Assembly: GCA_945897695.1 (NCBI GenBank)
Contig: CAMDGW010000020.1
Span: 1-18,578, forward strand
From: Pseudobacteriovorax antillogorgiicola
GTDB lineage: Bacteria > Bdellovibrionota_B > Oligoflexia > Oligoflexales > RGVZ01
DNA length: 18,578 nt
Direction: 5' to 3'
How positions within the stretch are numbered: position 1 is the first letter of the stretch; every line of letters starts with the position of its first letter. Positions 7,514 through 15,128 of the stretch are shown here, piece after piece. The translations under genes and the position numbers were made by a program. The notes beneath the pieces are model-generated. The model was not told where the DNA came from, did not search any database, and saw only the letters and a list, made by a program, of their open reading frames with translations.

Positions 7514-7535
7514 GGCCCCCCACATACGAGGGGCC
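7514..7535 (-). other. GC-rich hairpin in the atpD-atpC gap
   Basis: GGCCCC (7514-7519) and GGGGCC (7530-7535) form a perfect 6-bp stem with a 10-base loop between the atpD stop and the atpC ribosome binding site. On the minus strand it is followed by GTTTT, too short for a clear terminator. It could partly attenuate transcription or protect the upstream mRNA end. Confidence 0.45.
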
Positions 7536-7543
7536 AGTCGTCA

Positions 7544-8953
7544 TTACTTCATGGATGCTGCTTTTTCAAAGGCTTCTTCAATGGTTCCAACATAGAGAAA
7601 GGCCTGTTCTGGAATATCGTCAGCCTGACCCTCGCAGATCATTTTGAAACCCTTGATGGTATCAGCAAGTTTAACGTACTTGCCCTTGTTACCAGTAAAC
7701 TGCTCTGCGACCGTGAAGGGCTGACTGAAGAAACGCTGAATCTTACGGGCACGAGATACGGTTAACTTATCTTCATCAGACAATTCATCCATACCAAGAA
7801 TGGCGATGATGTCTTGAAGATCTTTGTATCGCTGAAGAATAGATTGGACTTTGCGGGCTACTGAATAGTGCTCTTGACCAACAACTTGTGGGTCGAGAAT
7901 TTTAGAGCTAGAAGCCAGAGGATCAACAGCGGGATAAATGCCTAGCTCGGCAATTTTTCGCTCAAGGTTTGTCGAGGCATCCAAGTGAGCAAACGTTGTC
8001 GCTGGAGCTGGGTCAGTGTAGTCATCGGCAGGAACGTAAATGGCCTGAACCGAAGTAATCGATCCGGTTTTTGTGGTTGTGATCCGCTCTTGTAGTTCAC
8101 CCATTTCACTGGCAAGTGTCGGCTGGTAGCCCACAGCTGATGGGATACGCCCAAGTAGCGCTGACACTTCGGACCCTGCCTGTGTGAAGCGGAAAATGTT
8201 ATCCACAAACAACAATACGTCCTGATTTTCTTCGTCGCGGAAGTATTCAGCAATGGAAAGTCCCGTCAAAGCAACGCGTGCGCGCGCTCCTGGTGGCTCA
8301 TTCATCTGGCCGTAAACAAGTGCAGTTTTGGACAATACACCTGACTCTTTCATTTCATGATAAAGGTCGTTACCTTCACGAGTACGTTCGCCAACCCCTG
8401 CAAACACAGAGTAGCCACCGTGCTGTGTGGCAATGTTGTTAATCAACTCCATAATCAATACGGTTTTGCCTACGCCGGCTCCACCAAAAAGACCAATCTT
8501 CCCACCCTTAGCATACGGAGCAATCAAATCGACAACTTTGATGCCAGTCTCCAAAATTTCAATGGAGGTAGAAAGACTTGTAAATTTCGGTGCTGAGCGA
8601 TGAATTGGATACCGCTTCTTAACCGAAACCGGGCCGGCCTCATCGACTGGGTCGCCGATAACGTTTAATATGCGGCCAAGAACCTCACGACCAACTGGTG
8701 TCGTGATCTGCTCGCCCGTGTCTTTTACTGAAACACCACGAGCTAAGCCGTCAGTAGTGTCCATAGCAATTGTTCTAACGACGTTTTCACCCAAATGCTG
8801 AGCGACTTCCAATACAAGGTTATCTTGCTTGTCATTAATTTCCTTATTGGTCAGCTTCAGCGCGTTATAAATGGCTGGAAGGTGGCCTTGTGGAAACTCC
8901 ACATCAACAACTGGACCCATTATCTGAACAATTTTTCCTGATGCGCTTGTCAT
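7544..8953 (-). CDS. atpD: F1 ATP synthase catalytic beta subunit AtpD
   Basis: Catalytic subunit of F1, 469 residues. The Walker A loop GGAGVGKT is at residues 157-164, the catalytic Glu lies in GERTREGNDLYHEM (E189), and Walker B is in VLLFVDNIFRF. ALLGRIPSAVGYQPTL and GIYPAVDPLASSSKILDP are characteristic beta segments. The DELSEED lever is present as DELSDED. The ATG at 8953 has GAGGGG about six bases upstream. A 69-base gap separates it from atpG. Very strongly conserved and intact, with nothing to suggest loss of function. Confidence 0.99.
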   Translation of the reverse strand: MTSASGKIVQIMGPVVDVEFPQGHLPAIYNALKLTNKEINDKQDNLVLEVAQHLGENVVRTIAMDTTDGLARGVSVKDTGEQITTPVGREVLGRILNVIGDPVDEAGPVSVKKRYPIHRSAPKFTSLSTSIEILETGIKVVDLIAPYAKGGKIGLFGGAGVGKTVLIMELINNIATQHGGYSVFAGVGERTREGNDLYHEMKESGVLSKTALVYGQMNEPPGARARVALTGLSIAEYFRDEENQDVLLFVDNIFRFTQAGSEVSALLGRIPSAVGYQPTLASEMGELQERITTTKTGSITSVQAIYVPADDYTDPAPATTFAHLDASTNLERKIAELGIYPAVDPLASSSKILDPQVVGQEHYSVARKVQSILQRYKDLQDIIAILGMDELSDEDKLTVSRARKIQRFFSQPFTVAEQFTGNKGKYVKLADTIKGFKMICEGQADDIPEQAFLYVGTIEEAFEKAASMK

Positions 8954-9022
8954 TTATTTCCCCTCTGGGAGATTTAAGTTTTTAAGTTCTTGTTAAGTCT
9001 TAAGAACACTCTTTTTTCTTTG

Positions 9023-9886
9023 TTACAATGCGTCTGCACCACTTGTAATTTCGATAAGCTCTTTAGTAATTGCCGCCTGACGGCCGCGGTTATACTGAAG
9101 GGTCAGCTTCCGGATCACTTCTTTGGCGTTCTTAGTTGCAGAGTCCATCGCCGTCATGCGAGCGCCGTGCTCGCTAGCAGCCGATTCAAGAAGAATGCGG
9201 AACACCTGTGAAACCACAAGGCGCTGCAGCACTGGCTCAAGCAGCTTTGCAGCCACAGGCTCCATAATGATATTTGAAGCACCTTCTGTGGCAGACTTTT
9301 GTTTTGGGCTAACGGGTAGCACCTGTTTAATAACGGGCACCTGACTTAGTGCGTTCTTAAACTCCACAAACGCCACATGAACGGTATCGTAGGTGCCATC
9401 GAGGTAGGTTTGTACCACGTCGTGAGCAAGTCCTTTGGCCACCTCGTAACGAGGCTTTTCTGTGACCTTCTCTTTTTCATTGATAAGCTTCCAACGGACC
9501 TTACGACAAAACATGCCTGAACGCCGCCCCCAAGCGACAACGTCGAAAGCAATTCCATCCTCACTGCGCTGCTTCACAAAGCGATTGGCAATTTTGAAAA
9601 GTGTCGAATTCAAGCTCCCACAAAGACCCCGGTCGGTGGCAACGAGGATCAGAAGCTCTCTTTTAAACTGGCCGCGCTTTTCCGTCAGACGCGATGGCAC
9701 GTCTCCGGCAGCTACAACGACCTTCTCAACCATCTCCTCAAAACCATCACCATAGGGACGTGCGGCAATCACAGCATGGTTTGCACGAGCAAACTTCGCA
9801 GCGGAAACCAACTTCATCGCGTGCGTAATCTTCTGCGTGTTCTTGACGCTGACGATTCGACGCTTGATGTCCTTAAGATTAGGCAT
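9023..9886 (-). CDS. atpG: F1 ATP synthase gamma subunit AtpG
   Basis: Rotor shaft of F1, 287 residues from ATG 9886. The long N-terminal helix MPNLKDIKRRIVSVKNTQKI, with ITHAMKLVSAAKFARA, and the C-terminal helix segment AMDSATKNAKEVI...YNRGRQAAITKELIEI form the antiparallel coiled coil that enters the alpha/beta ring. VATDRGLCGSLN is the standard gamma motif. ATG 9886 is preferred over a longer reading from 9916, because gamma proteins begin here and AAAGGA lies ten bases upstream. The start overlaps the end of atpA by eight bases (ATGCCTAA), which points to translational coupling of alpha and gamma. Confidence 0.98.
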   Translation of the reverse strand: MPNLKDIKRRIVSVKNTQKITHAMKLVSAAKFARANHAVIAARPYGDGFEEMVEKVVVAAGDVPSRLTEKRGQFKRELLILVATDRGLCGSLNSTLFKIANRFVKQRSEDGIAFDVVAWGRRSGMFCRKVRWKLINEKEKVTEKPRYEVAKGLAHDVVQTYLDGTYDTVHVAFVEFKNALSQVPVIKQVLPVSPKQKSATEGASNIIMEPVAAKLLEPVLQRLVVSQVFRILLESAASEHGARMTAMDSATKNAKEVIRKLTLQYNRGRQAAITKELIEITSGADAL

Positions 9887-11393
9887 TTGCTTTGAATCCT
9901 TTCGCGAATTCTTCAATTGCTTTCTTTAGATCAGACTCGACGTCGGCAAGCTTTGCGCGCTGTTCGATTTTTGCAAGAACAGGCGCATACTTAGCATTGA
10001 GATGGTCGGCGAGACCTTTTTCGAAGTCGAGCACCTGAGACACTTCAATGGAGTCGAGATATCCTTTGGTGGCTGCGTAAATGATCGCAACCTGAAGGCC
10101 GACATGCATCGGCACGTATTGTCCTTGCTTCAATATTTCTACAAGGCGCGCGCCACGTGAAAGTGCCCTTTGAGTGACGGCATCGAGATCTGAACCAAAC
10201 TGCGCAAAGGCTGCAAGTTCGCGGTATAGAGCAAGCTCCAGTCGAAGGTTACCAGCAACCGATTTCATGGCAGGGACCTGAGCAGATCCACCGACTCGAC
10301 TTACCGAAAGGCCAGCATTGATTGCTGGACGAATTCCCGCGAAGAACAGGTCGGCTTCCAGGAAAATCTGGCCATCAGTAATCGAAATAACGTTTGTTGG
10401 AATGTAGGCGGAGATATCGCCGGCCTGGGTTTCTATAACAGGGAATGCAGTGATAGAGCCCCCACCCAACTCGTCATTGAGTTTACATGCGCGCTCAAGA
10501 AGACGACTGTGTAGATAGAAGACGTCGCCCGGATAGGCTTCGCGGCCCGGAGGTCGACGTAGGAGAAGTGAAAGTTCGCGGTAAGCTGCGGCCTGCTTTG
10601 AAAGGTCGTCATAAAAAATTACTGCGTGCTCGCCCTTATCACGGAAGTACTCGGCCATGCGGCATCCAGAATAAGGAGCAAGAAATTGCATGGGCGCTGG
10701 GTCAAGAGCCGTAGCTGCCACAACAATTGTGTACTCCATGGCGCCAGCTTTCTTGAGCTTATCGACAACTTGGGCGACGGTGGAGGCCTTCTGCCCAATT
10801 GCGACGTAGACGCAGACGACGCCCTTTCCTTTTTGATTGATAATTGTATCAATCGTAACTGCAGTTTTTCCAGTTTGACGGTCGCCAATAATCAACTCAC
10901 GCTGTCCGCGGCCAATCGGAACCATGGCGTCGATTGCTTTAATGCCGGTTTGAAGTGGTTCATGGACAGATTTTCGGGCGATAATTCCCGGGGCTTTGAC
11001 TTCAACTTTGCCGCGCTCGTCCGATTTAATGGGGCCCTGGCCGTCAATTGGATTTCCCAAGGCGTCAACGACTCGGCCGAGAAGTCCGCGCCCGATTGGC
11101 ACGGCGTTAATTTCGTTAAGGCGCTTAACGCTATGGCCTTCCTGAATTTCGTCTGTTTTCCCGAGAACGGCGACACCGACATTGTCTTCTTCGAGGTTCA
11201 ACACGACGCCACGGACGCCGTTTTGGAACTCTACCAACTCACCAGCTTTAACGCCTTCAAGGCCATAAACGCGGGCAATACCGTCACCAACCGTCAGTAC
11301 CGTTCCGGTTTCAATTAATTCAGCCTTTTGGCCGAAATTTTTGATCCGGTCACTGATGATCCTGCTGACTTCCTCAACTCTGATCTTCTCCAT
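9879..11393 (-). CDS. atpA: F1 ATP synthase alpha subunit AtpA
   Basis: Non-catalytic nucleotide-binding subunit that alternates with beta in the F1 hexamer, 504 residues, the usual length. The Walker A loop GDRQTGKT is at about residues 170-177. QFLAPYSGCRMAEYFRD, VIFYDDLSKQA and LLLRRPPGREAYPGDVFYLHSRLLERA are alpha-family signatures, and SRVGGSAQVPAMK lies near the C-terminal domain. An AGGAG precedes ATG 11393 at a short spacing of about three bases. It follows atpH in the operon and overlaps atpG by eight bases. Confidence 0.99.
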   Translation of the reverse strand: MEKIRVEEVSRIISDRIKNFGQKAELIETGTVLTVGDGIARVYGLEGVKAGELVEFQNGVRGVVLNLEEDNVGVAVLGKTDEIQEGHSVKRLNEINAVPIGRGLLGRVVDALGNPIDGQGPIKSDERGKVEVKAPGIIARKSVHEPLQTGIKAIDAMVPIGRGQRELIIGDRQTGKTAVTIDTIINQKGKGVVCVYVAIGQKASTVAQVVDKLKKAGAMEYTIVVAATALDPAPMQFLAPYSGCRMAEYFRDKGEHAVIFYDDLSKQAAAYRELSLLLRRPPGREAYPGDVFYLHSRLLERACKLNDELGGGSITAFPVIETQAGDISAYIPTNVISITDGQIFLEADLFFAGIRPAINAGLSVSRVGGSAQVPAMKSVAGNLRLELALYRELAAFAQFGSDLDAVTQRALSRGARLVEILKQGQYVPMHVGLQVAIIYAATKGYLDSIEVSQVLDFEKGLADHLNAKYAPVLAKIEQRAKLADVESDLKKAIEEFAKGFKANA

Positions 11394-11412
11394 AAGCTCC
11401 TGCTATCCTTTC

Positions 11413-11952
11413 TTAACGCTGCGCAAATTCGGCGACAGAATTCAAACGATTTTTTAAACTTAAGTCGATTGTGTAGTTTCCAACCCGGACTACAAATCCA
11501 CCCAAAACGCCTTTATCAATCTCATTTTGCAATGTGATCTTCTTGTGGAAGACTTTTTCTAAAGCGGTCGAAAGCTCGGTTTTGACAGCTTCAGACAAAG
11601 GCTCGGCCGTAACGGCTGTGGCTTCGGCAAACCCTCGTTTGGCTGCAAGCATGTCTTTATAAGCTTTTGAAATTTGGGGTAAGTATGCGGTTCTTCCTGA
11701 ATCTACAACCTGATTGGCAAAATTTACAAACTCCGCCGGCGCGTTTGCTTTTTCGGCACCATAGGCCAAAATCGCCTTTTTTAAATCGCTCGGCATTACA
11801 GGACTTTTTAAAATCTTTCGGGTTTCTGAAAGTTCAAACAACTCGTCACAAAGAGAAAGAAAAGAAACCGCCTTGTCTGCAAGGCCTGATTCCGTTTCCG
11901 TAATGCTAAGAAGAGCTTTCGCATAACGATTGGCAATAAAACTAGATCTCAT
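11413..11952 (-). CDS. atpH: F1 ATP synthase delta subunit AtpH
   Basis: Peripheral-stalk subunit (OSCP type) that joins the b/b' stalk to the top of F1. ATG 11952 gives 179 residues starting MRSSFIANRYAKALLSI, the standard A.RYA.AL opening of the family, with GGAG six bases upstream. A reading from GTG 11967 would overlap that ribosome binding site. The C-terminal segment EIDKGVLGGFVVRVGNYTIDLSLKNRL is the conserved delta signature. It lies 28 bases after atpF and 19 bases before atpA. Confidence 0.95.
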   Translation of the reverse strand: MRSSFIANRYAKALLSITETESGLADKAVSFLSLCDELFELSETRKILKSPVMPSDLKKAILAYGAEKANAPAEFVNFANQVVDSGRTAYLPQISKAYKDMLAAKRGFAEATAVTAEPLSEAVKTELSTALEKVFHKKITLQNEIDKGVLGGFVVRVGNYTIDLSLKNRLNSVAEFAQR

Positions 11953-11980
11953 TATTTTCTCCGGCACTTTCGATGGAACG

Positions 11981-12484
11981 TTACTGTTGAACCGTCATTT
12001 TCGAAGTTTCGTTTATTTTTGATTTTAGGATTTTTTCTTTTGAAGCAGGATCTAACTCGTTTTGAATTCTTTCCGCGGCTCTTTGTCGCGCAGCCATAAC
12101 TATCTCGCGACGAAGCTCCAGCCTTGCGCTTTCAACTGCATCGACTGCTAAACGGGCCGTCTCATCACGAAGGTGCCGAGTAAATTTCTCTGTTTCTTCT
12201 AATAGTCGCTTTGCCTCTTCTTGAGAAGATTGCTCGCTTTGCACTGAAAATGCGCGAAGCTCTTCCTCGATGGCATCACTTCTTGTTTTGGTGTCTTCAA
12301 ATGTTTGTTTAGCTTGTTCGAGGGCAGCGGCCGCCTCCTGGGAGGACTTCAGATAGGCTTCGCGCTTGGTAGCTGACATTGCTGCCAGTGGTTTTCTAAA
12401 TAGAAATACTGCCGCGATAAGAAAAATGGCGAAGTTGATGTAAGGGATTATTACAGCGCTGGTGAGGTCTAGATGATGTTCCAC
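11981..12484 (-). CDS. atpF: ATP synthase Fo subunit b (AtpF)
   Basis: Peripheral-stalk subunit of 167 residues. One N-terminal membrane segment (about residues 12-30, INFAIFLIAAVFLF) is followed by a conserved-looking RKPL turn and a long charged, Ala-rich helix with heptad character to the C-terminus. The start is GTG 12484, supported by GGAG six bases upstream. It lies between atpF' and atpH, which identifies it as the second b-type subunit. Because b sequences diverge fast, assignment as b rather than b' follows gene order and could be reversed. Confidence 0.9.
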   Translation of the reverse strand: MEHHLDLTSAVIIPYINFAIFLIAAVFLFRKPLAAMSATKREAYLKSSQEAAAALEQAKQTFEDTKTRSDAIEEELRAFSVQSEQSSQEEAKRLLEETEKFTRHLRDETARLAVDAVESARLELRREIVMAARQRAAERIQNELDPASKEKILKSKINETSKMTVQQ

Positions 12485-12526
12485 TATATACTCCGAAGAT
12501 TGGTTTGCTCGAGCGGATCAAGTTTC

Positions 12527-12958
12527 TCAGTGGGTCACGTCGGCGAAAAATCCGTCGGCTATCTCTTTAATTGTTGCGTCTTTGCGAAGTCGCTCCTCGC
12601 GCAGATTAGATTCGATTTCGCCAATGATTTTTGCTTGTTCTTTTTTGGCCTCCGTGTCCACGCCGGCAAGGATTGCAGCCCTTTTATTGAGGGCTTCTGT
12701 TTTGATCTTGTCACGAACCACAGCCGCGTCTTTGTGTGCCGCGCGCATGCGCTGCGTAATCTTTTCCTCAAGCACATCAGCCTCTTTTAGCAGAGTTTGT
12801 GCTTCGCTCTTGTTGCCGCCAGTGGACGCTTCGCGTCGACTCCTGACCGAGAGGTAGGGCTCAAGAATTAATTTTTTAACGACGAGCATGTTCGCGAGAA
12901 AAATCGCGGCTTGTACGCCGAGGACAACTGGATCGGGAGTAAGGTTCAACTGGGCCAT
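12527..12958 (-). CDS. atpF': ATP synthase Fo subunit b' (second b-type subunit)
   Basis: A 143-residue stalk protein with an N-terminal membrane segment (about 10-28, VVLGVQAAIFLANMLVVKK), a KKLILEPYLSVRSRRE membrane-proximal segment like that of b' proteins (K.L..P...V...R), and a long Lys-, Glu- and Ala-rich helix. It is the first gene of the atpF'-F-H-A-G-D-C unit. Two different b-type genes imply a b/b' heterodimeric stalk, as in chloroplasts, cyanobacteria, many alpha-proteobacteria and several former delta-proteobacterial groups. The ribosome binding site is weak. Upstream is a strong hairpin that separates it from parB. Confidence 0.88.
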   Translation of the reverse strand: MAQLNLTPDPVVLGVQAAIFLANMLVVKKLILEPYLSVRSRREASTGGNKSEAQTLLKEADVLEEKITQRMRAAHKDAAVVRDKIKTEALNKRAAILAGVDTEAKKEQAKIIGEIESNLREERLRKDATIKEIADGFFADVTH

Positions 12959-12972
12959 TAGTCTCTGCCTGA

Positions 12973-13022
12973 GTAAGAAAAATAAGAGCTATCACCGTAT
13001 TGAGAAGCGCCAGTGATAGCTC
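12973..13022. terminator. Perfect 10-bp hairpin between parB and atpF': terminator or attenuator
   Basis: GAGCTATCAC (12986-12995) pairs with GTGATAGCTC (13013-13022) across a 17-base loop. On the minus strand it is followed by TTATTTTTC, a plausible parAB terminator. On the plus strand it is followed by a short T run. It ends only 27 bases before the atpF' start, so either the atp promoter lies upstream and the hairpin is in the atp leader, or atp transcription begins by readthrough. Confidence 0.6.
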
Positions 13023-13084
13023 AGATTTTTCATTGCGGCAATAGTGTTTTACTAGAAATTCTTTGCTGGGCGGCAATTAGCCGT

Positions 13085-14050
13085 TCAGCTCATTTTGTGA
13101 CCAAAAACGGCAAGTAGCCGCTCAAGCTCAGCAGAGGAGAAGTAAGAGATTTCGATTTTGCCTTTTGCGGCATTGCCTGAGATTTTTACCTTGGTTTTTA
13201 GAGTCCCTCGAAGGCTGTCGGCTAAATAATCAAGGTCGGCAGAGTCTCGGCCCATCTTTCCACCGGGAGTTTGCTGATTATTTTTGTAATTTTTTACAAG
13301 CTGCTCCGTCTGGCGGACATTTAATGCCTTTTTAATTACAATGTCGCGAGCTCTTAAAATAAGTTTGCGGTCTTCTATGGACAGCAAGGCTCTCCCGTGG
13401 CCCATGGTAAGCCGTCCTTCGACGATATCCTCTTGAACCTCCTTTGGGAGATGAAGAATACGAAGTATGTTGGCTACGGTCGACCGTTCTTTGCCTACTT
13501 TTTCGGCACACTGCTCTTGCGTCAGGCCAAAATCGTTAATCAGCGACTGATAGGCCTCCGCTTCTTCGAGGACGTTTAAGTCTTGTCTTTGAATGTTCTC
13601 TATTAAAGCAACACGCAGCTGCTCCTGCTCAGTCATGGGATCCCGAACAATTGCGGGGATCTTACTCAACCCGGCAAGCTTACTCGCTCGCAATCGTCTT
13701 TCACCTGCAATCAGAAGATAGCGGCCCGGTGTCTGCGTTCTCGTGACGGTAACCGGTTGAATGACCCCATCAACCCTAATACTGGCGGCTAGGGCTTTAA
13801 GTTCTTCTTCTTTGAAGATGCGTCGCGGCTGGTGGGGGTTTACCTCGATGGCATCCTGAGAAATTTCAATAATTGAGCCTTTGGCAGTTATTTGAGGAGC
13901 AGGAACTTTCTCCGCCCCCTGACGAACCGAGTCGCTGGCCGGGGCGCGGACTGTTGTCGAGCCTTGTTCATTATCAAACTCGCCAAGTAGCGAGGTGATG
14001 CCCTTTCCAAGGGATGGTCTTTTTGTTTTCGGGTCGATTTTTTGTGTCAT
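13085..14050 (-). CDS. parB: Chromosome partition protein ParB
   Basis: CTP-dependent DNA clamp that loads at parS, spreads along the chromosome and stimulates ParA. The 321-residue protein has the N-terminal ParA-contact motif LGKGITSLL (residues 14-22), GERRLRASKLAG (116-127) and ENIQRQDLNVLEEAEAY (151-167) of the CTP-binding and parS-entry domain. A helix-turn-helix follows (about 173-200), then a C-terminal dimerisation segment ending ELERLLAVFGHKMS. The start overlaps the parA stop by four bases (ATGA). Cognate parS sites lie upstream of parA. Intact chromosomal-type ParB. Confidence 0.98.
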   Translation of the reverse strand: MTQKIDPKTKRPSLGKGITSLLGEFDNEQGSTTVRAPASDSVRQGAEKVPAPQITAKGSIIEISQDAIEVNPHQPRRIFKEEELKALAASIRVDGVIQPVTVTRTQTPGRYLLIAGERRLRASKLAGLSKIPAIVRDPMTEQEQLRVALIENIQRQDLNVLEEAEAYQSLINDFGLTQEQCAEKVGKERSTVANILRILHLPKEVQEDIVEGRLTMGHGRALLSIEDRKLILRARDIVIKKALNVRQTEQLVKNYKNNQQTPGGKMGRDSADLDYLADSLRGTLKTKVKISGNAAKGKIEISYFSSAELERLLAVFGHKMS

Positions 14051-14883
14051 AGGATTGCCCCCGTTGTGCGGGTATTGTTTGTGCCAAGGCCAGTAATTTG
14101 TTTTGGATCACTTTTCTGTGCCGATTCTCGTCTGATTAGCTCGCGCGCCACTTCCATATAGGCCACAGCTCCGGTCGAATTAATGTCATACAGTATAACG
14201 GGCTTTCCGTGAGAGGGGGCCTCTGAGAGTCTCACATTGCGGGGTATGACGGTGTTGAATACTTCCCCTTGAAAGTGTGTTCTGATGTCTTGTTCCACCT
14301 GGTGACAAAGATTATTACGCCGATCGTACATCGTTAACAAGATTCCCTCTCTCTCAAGCCCTGGGTTAAGGCGCCTTTTGATGAGTCCTACGGTTTTTAA
14401 GAGCTGACTAAGCCCTTCCATCGCATAATATTCACACTGCATGGGTATGAGGACAGAATGTGCTGCGGTGAGGGCGTTGACTGTCAGAATTCCTAATGCC
14501 GGGGGGCAATCGATGATGATGTAGTCATAAATCTCCTCCACCTGAGCAAGAGCATCTTTCAAGCGAACCTCGCGGCCGATGGCGGTCACTAGTTCTATTT
14601 CCGCACCAATGAGGTCTTGGTTGGCGGCCGCTAAATTTAAACACTTAAGCTCCGTATGAAGAATGGCCGACTTGATTGGCACTTCATCAACCAGAACACT
14701 GTACATGCTGTTTTGAATGCTGTCGGGTGTAATACCAAGACCGCTGCCGGCATTTGCTTGAGGGTCCAGATCCACGAGCAAAACCCGCTTTTCTGCCGCC
14801 GCAAGTGATGCGGCTATATTTACGGAAGTAGTGGTTTTGCCTACTCCGCCCTTCTGATTTGAGACGGCGATGATACGTGCCAT
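14047..14883 (-). CDS. parA: Chromosome partition ATPase ParA
   Basis: Walker-type ATPase that drives segregation of ParB-parS complexes across the nucleoid; 278 residues. KGGVGKTTTS is the deviant Walker A (Lys at residue 11), followed by VDLDPQANAGSGLG (A') and YIIIDCPPALGILTVNAL (Walker B). ATG 14883 begins MARIIAVSNQKGG and has GGAGG four bases upstream. An adjacent ATG at 14886 is too close to that site. A longer reading from 15015 would translate one parS site as VSRET and is unlikely. An extended -10 promoter sits just upstream. The stop overlaps the parB start. Confidence 0.98.
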   Translation of the reverse strand: MARIIAVSNQKGGVGKTTTSVNIAASLAAAEKRVLLVDLDPQANAGSGLGITPDSIQNSMYSVLVDEVPIKSAILHTELKCLNLAAANQDLIGAEIELVTAIGREVRLKDALAQVEEIYDYIIIDCPPALGILTVNALTAAHSVLIPMQCEYYAMEGLSQLLKTVGLIKRRLNPGLEREGILLTMYDRRNNLCHQVEQDIRTHFQGEVFNTVIPRNVRLSEAPSHGKPVILYDINSTGAVAYMEVARELIRRESAQKSDPKQITGLGTNNTRTTGAIL

Positions 14884-14915
14884 CATTCCTCCAATTTGCG
14901 AATTATTCGTTCCGG

Positions 14916-14924
14916 AGTATAACA
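14916..14924 (-). promoter_or_regulatory. Extended -10 promoter for parAB
   Basis: On the minus strand TGTTATACT is an extended -10 (TGn followed by TATACT, five of six to consensus). It lies about 33 bases before the parA start and predicts a leader of about 26 bases. No good -35 is seen, as expected for an extended -10. The nearest parS is about 65 bases upstream, so bound ParB could autoregulate it. Confidence 0.55.
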
Positions 14925-14985
14925 AAAGCGCTGGGTGATTCCAGGTCGATTTTGAGTTTTTTAGTGTGTTGGACTTCAGGAACTT

Positions 14986-15001
14986 TGTTTCACGTGAAAC
15001 A
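14986..15001. promoter_or_regulatory. parS: parS site 1 (perfect palindrome)
   Basis: TGTTTCACGTGAAACA, the exact 16-base palindromic ParB site known from Bacillus subtilis and most bacterial chromosomes. It is the site nearest parA. Confidence 0.97.
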
Positions 15002-15024
15002 AAGGGCGGATTCAAGGCGCCAAG

Positions 15025-15040
15025 TGTTTCACGTGAAACA
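15025..15040. promoter_or_regulatory. parS: parS site 2 (perfect palindrome)
   Basis: A second exact TGTTTCACGTGAAACA, 39 bases from the first, measured start to start. Confidence 0.97.
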
Positions 15041-15062
15041 ACCTACCCTACCCGAGACCATC

Positions 15063-15078
15063 TGTTCCACGTGAAACA
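15063..15078. promoter_or_regulatory. parS: parS site 3 (one mismatch)
   Basis: TGTTCCACGTGAAACA has one base different from the palindrome, at a position that varies among known functional sites. It is 38 bases from site 2, and its last base touches the T run of the atpE terminator. Confidence 0.93.
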
Positions 15079-15106
15079 AAAAAAGCCGATGGCTCTCACC
15101 ATCGGC
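15078..15106 (-). terminator. Rho-independent terminator after atpE
   Basis: On the minus strand GCCGATGG, loop TGAGAG and CCATCGGC form a perfect 8-bp stem (15085-15092 and 15099-15106) followed by seven T. It closes the atpZ-I-B-E unit and isolates it from parAB. Confidence 0.93.
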
Positions 15107-15107
15107 C

Positions 15108-15126
15108 TTCTGACAATGAGTCAGAA
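15108..15126 (-). other. Second hairpin at the atpE 3' end
   Basis: TTCTGAC (15108-15114) and GTCAGAA (15120-15126) form a 7-bp stem with a 5-base loop, two bases after the atpE stop and directly before the terminator hairpin. It has no T run of its own, so an mRNA-stabilising role for the highly needed c-subunit message is possible. Confidence 0.6.
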
Positions 15127-15128
15127 AA

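Noticed and set aside
8199..8207. Perfect DnaA box TTATCCACA inside atpD
   Set aside because: It is fully explained by codons for the conserved beta-subunit segment FVDNIF (Walker B) and lies far from the origin region; chance under coding constraint is the simplest reading.
8986..9007. GTTCTT/AAGAAC inverted repeat in the atpG-atpD gap
   Set aside because: AT-rich 6-bp stem without a T run; too weak to call a terminator.
10146..10163. CACGTGAAA inside atpA, resembling parS
   Set aside because: Only about 10 of 16 bases match, with the left half-site lost.
10626..11318. 230-codon open frame on the plus strand opposite atpA
   Set aside because: It is the antisense shadow of a highly conserved gene, with no recognisable protein and no ribosome binding site evidence.
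14884..15015. 44-residue N-terminal extension of ParA
   Set aside because: It would translate a parS palindrome (VSRET), has no homology expected for ParA, and a good ribosome binding site precedes ATG 14883.
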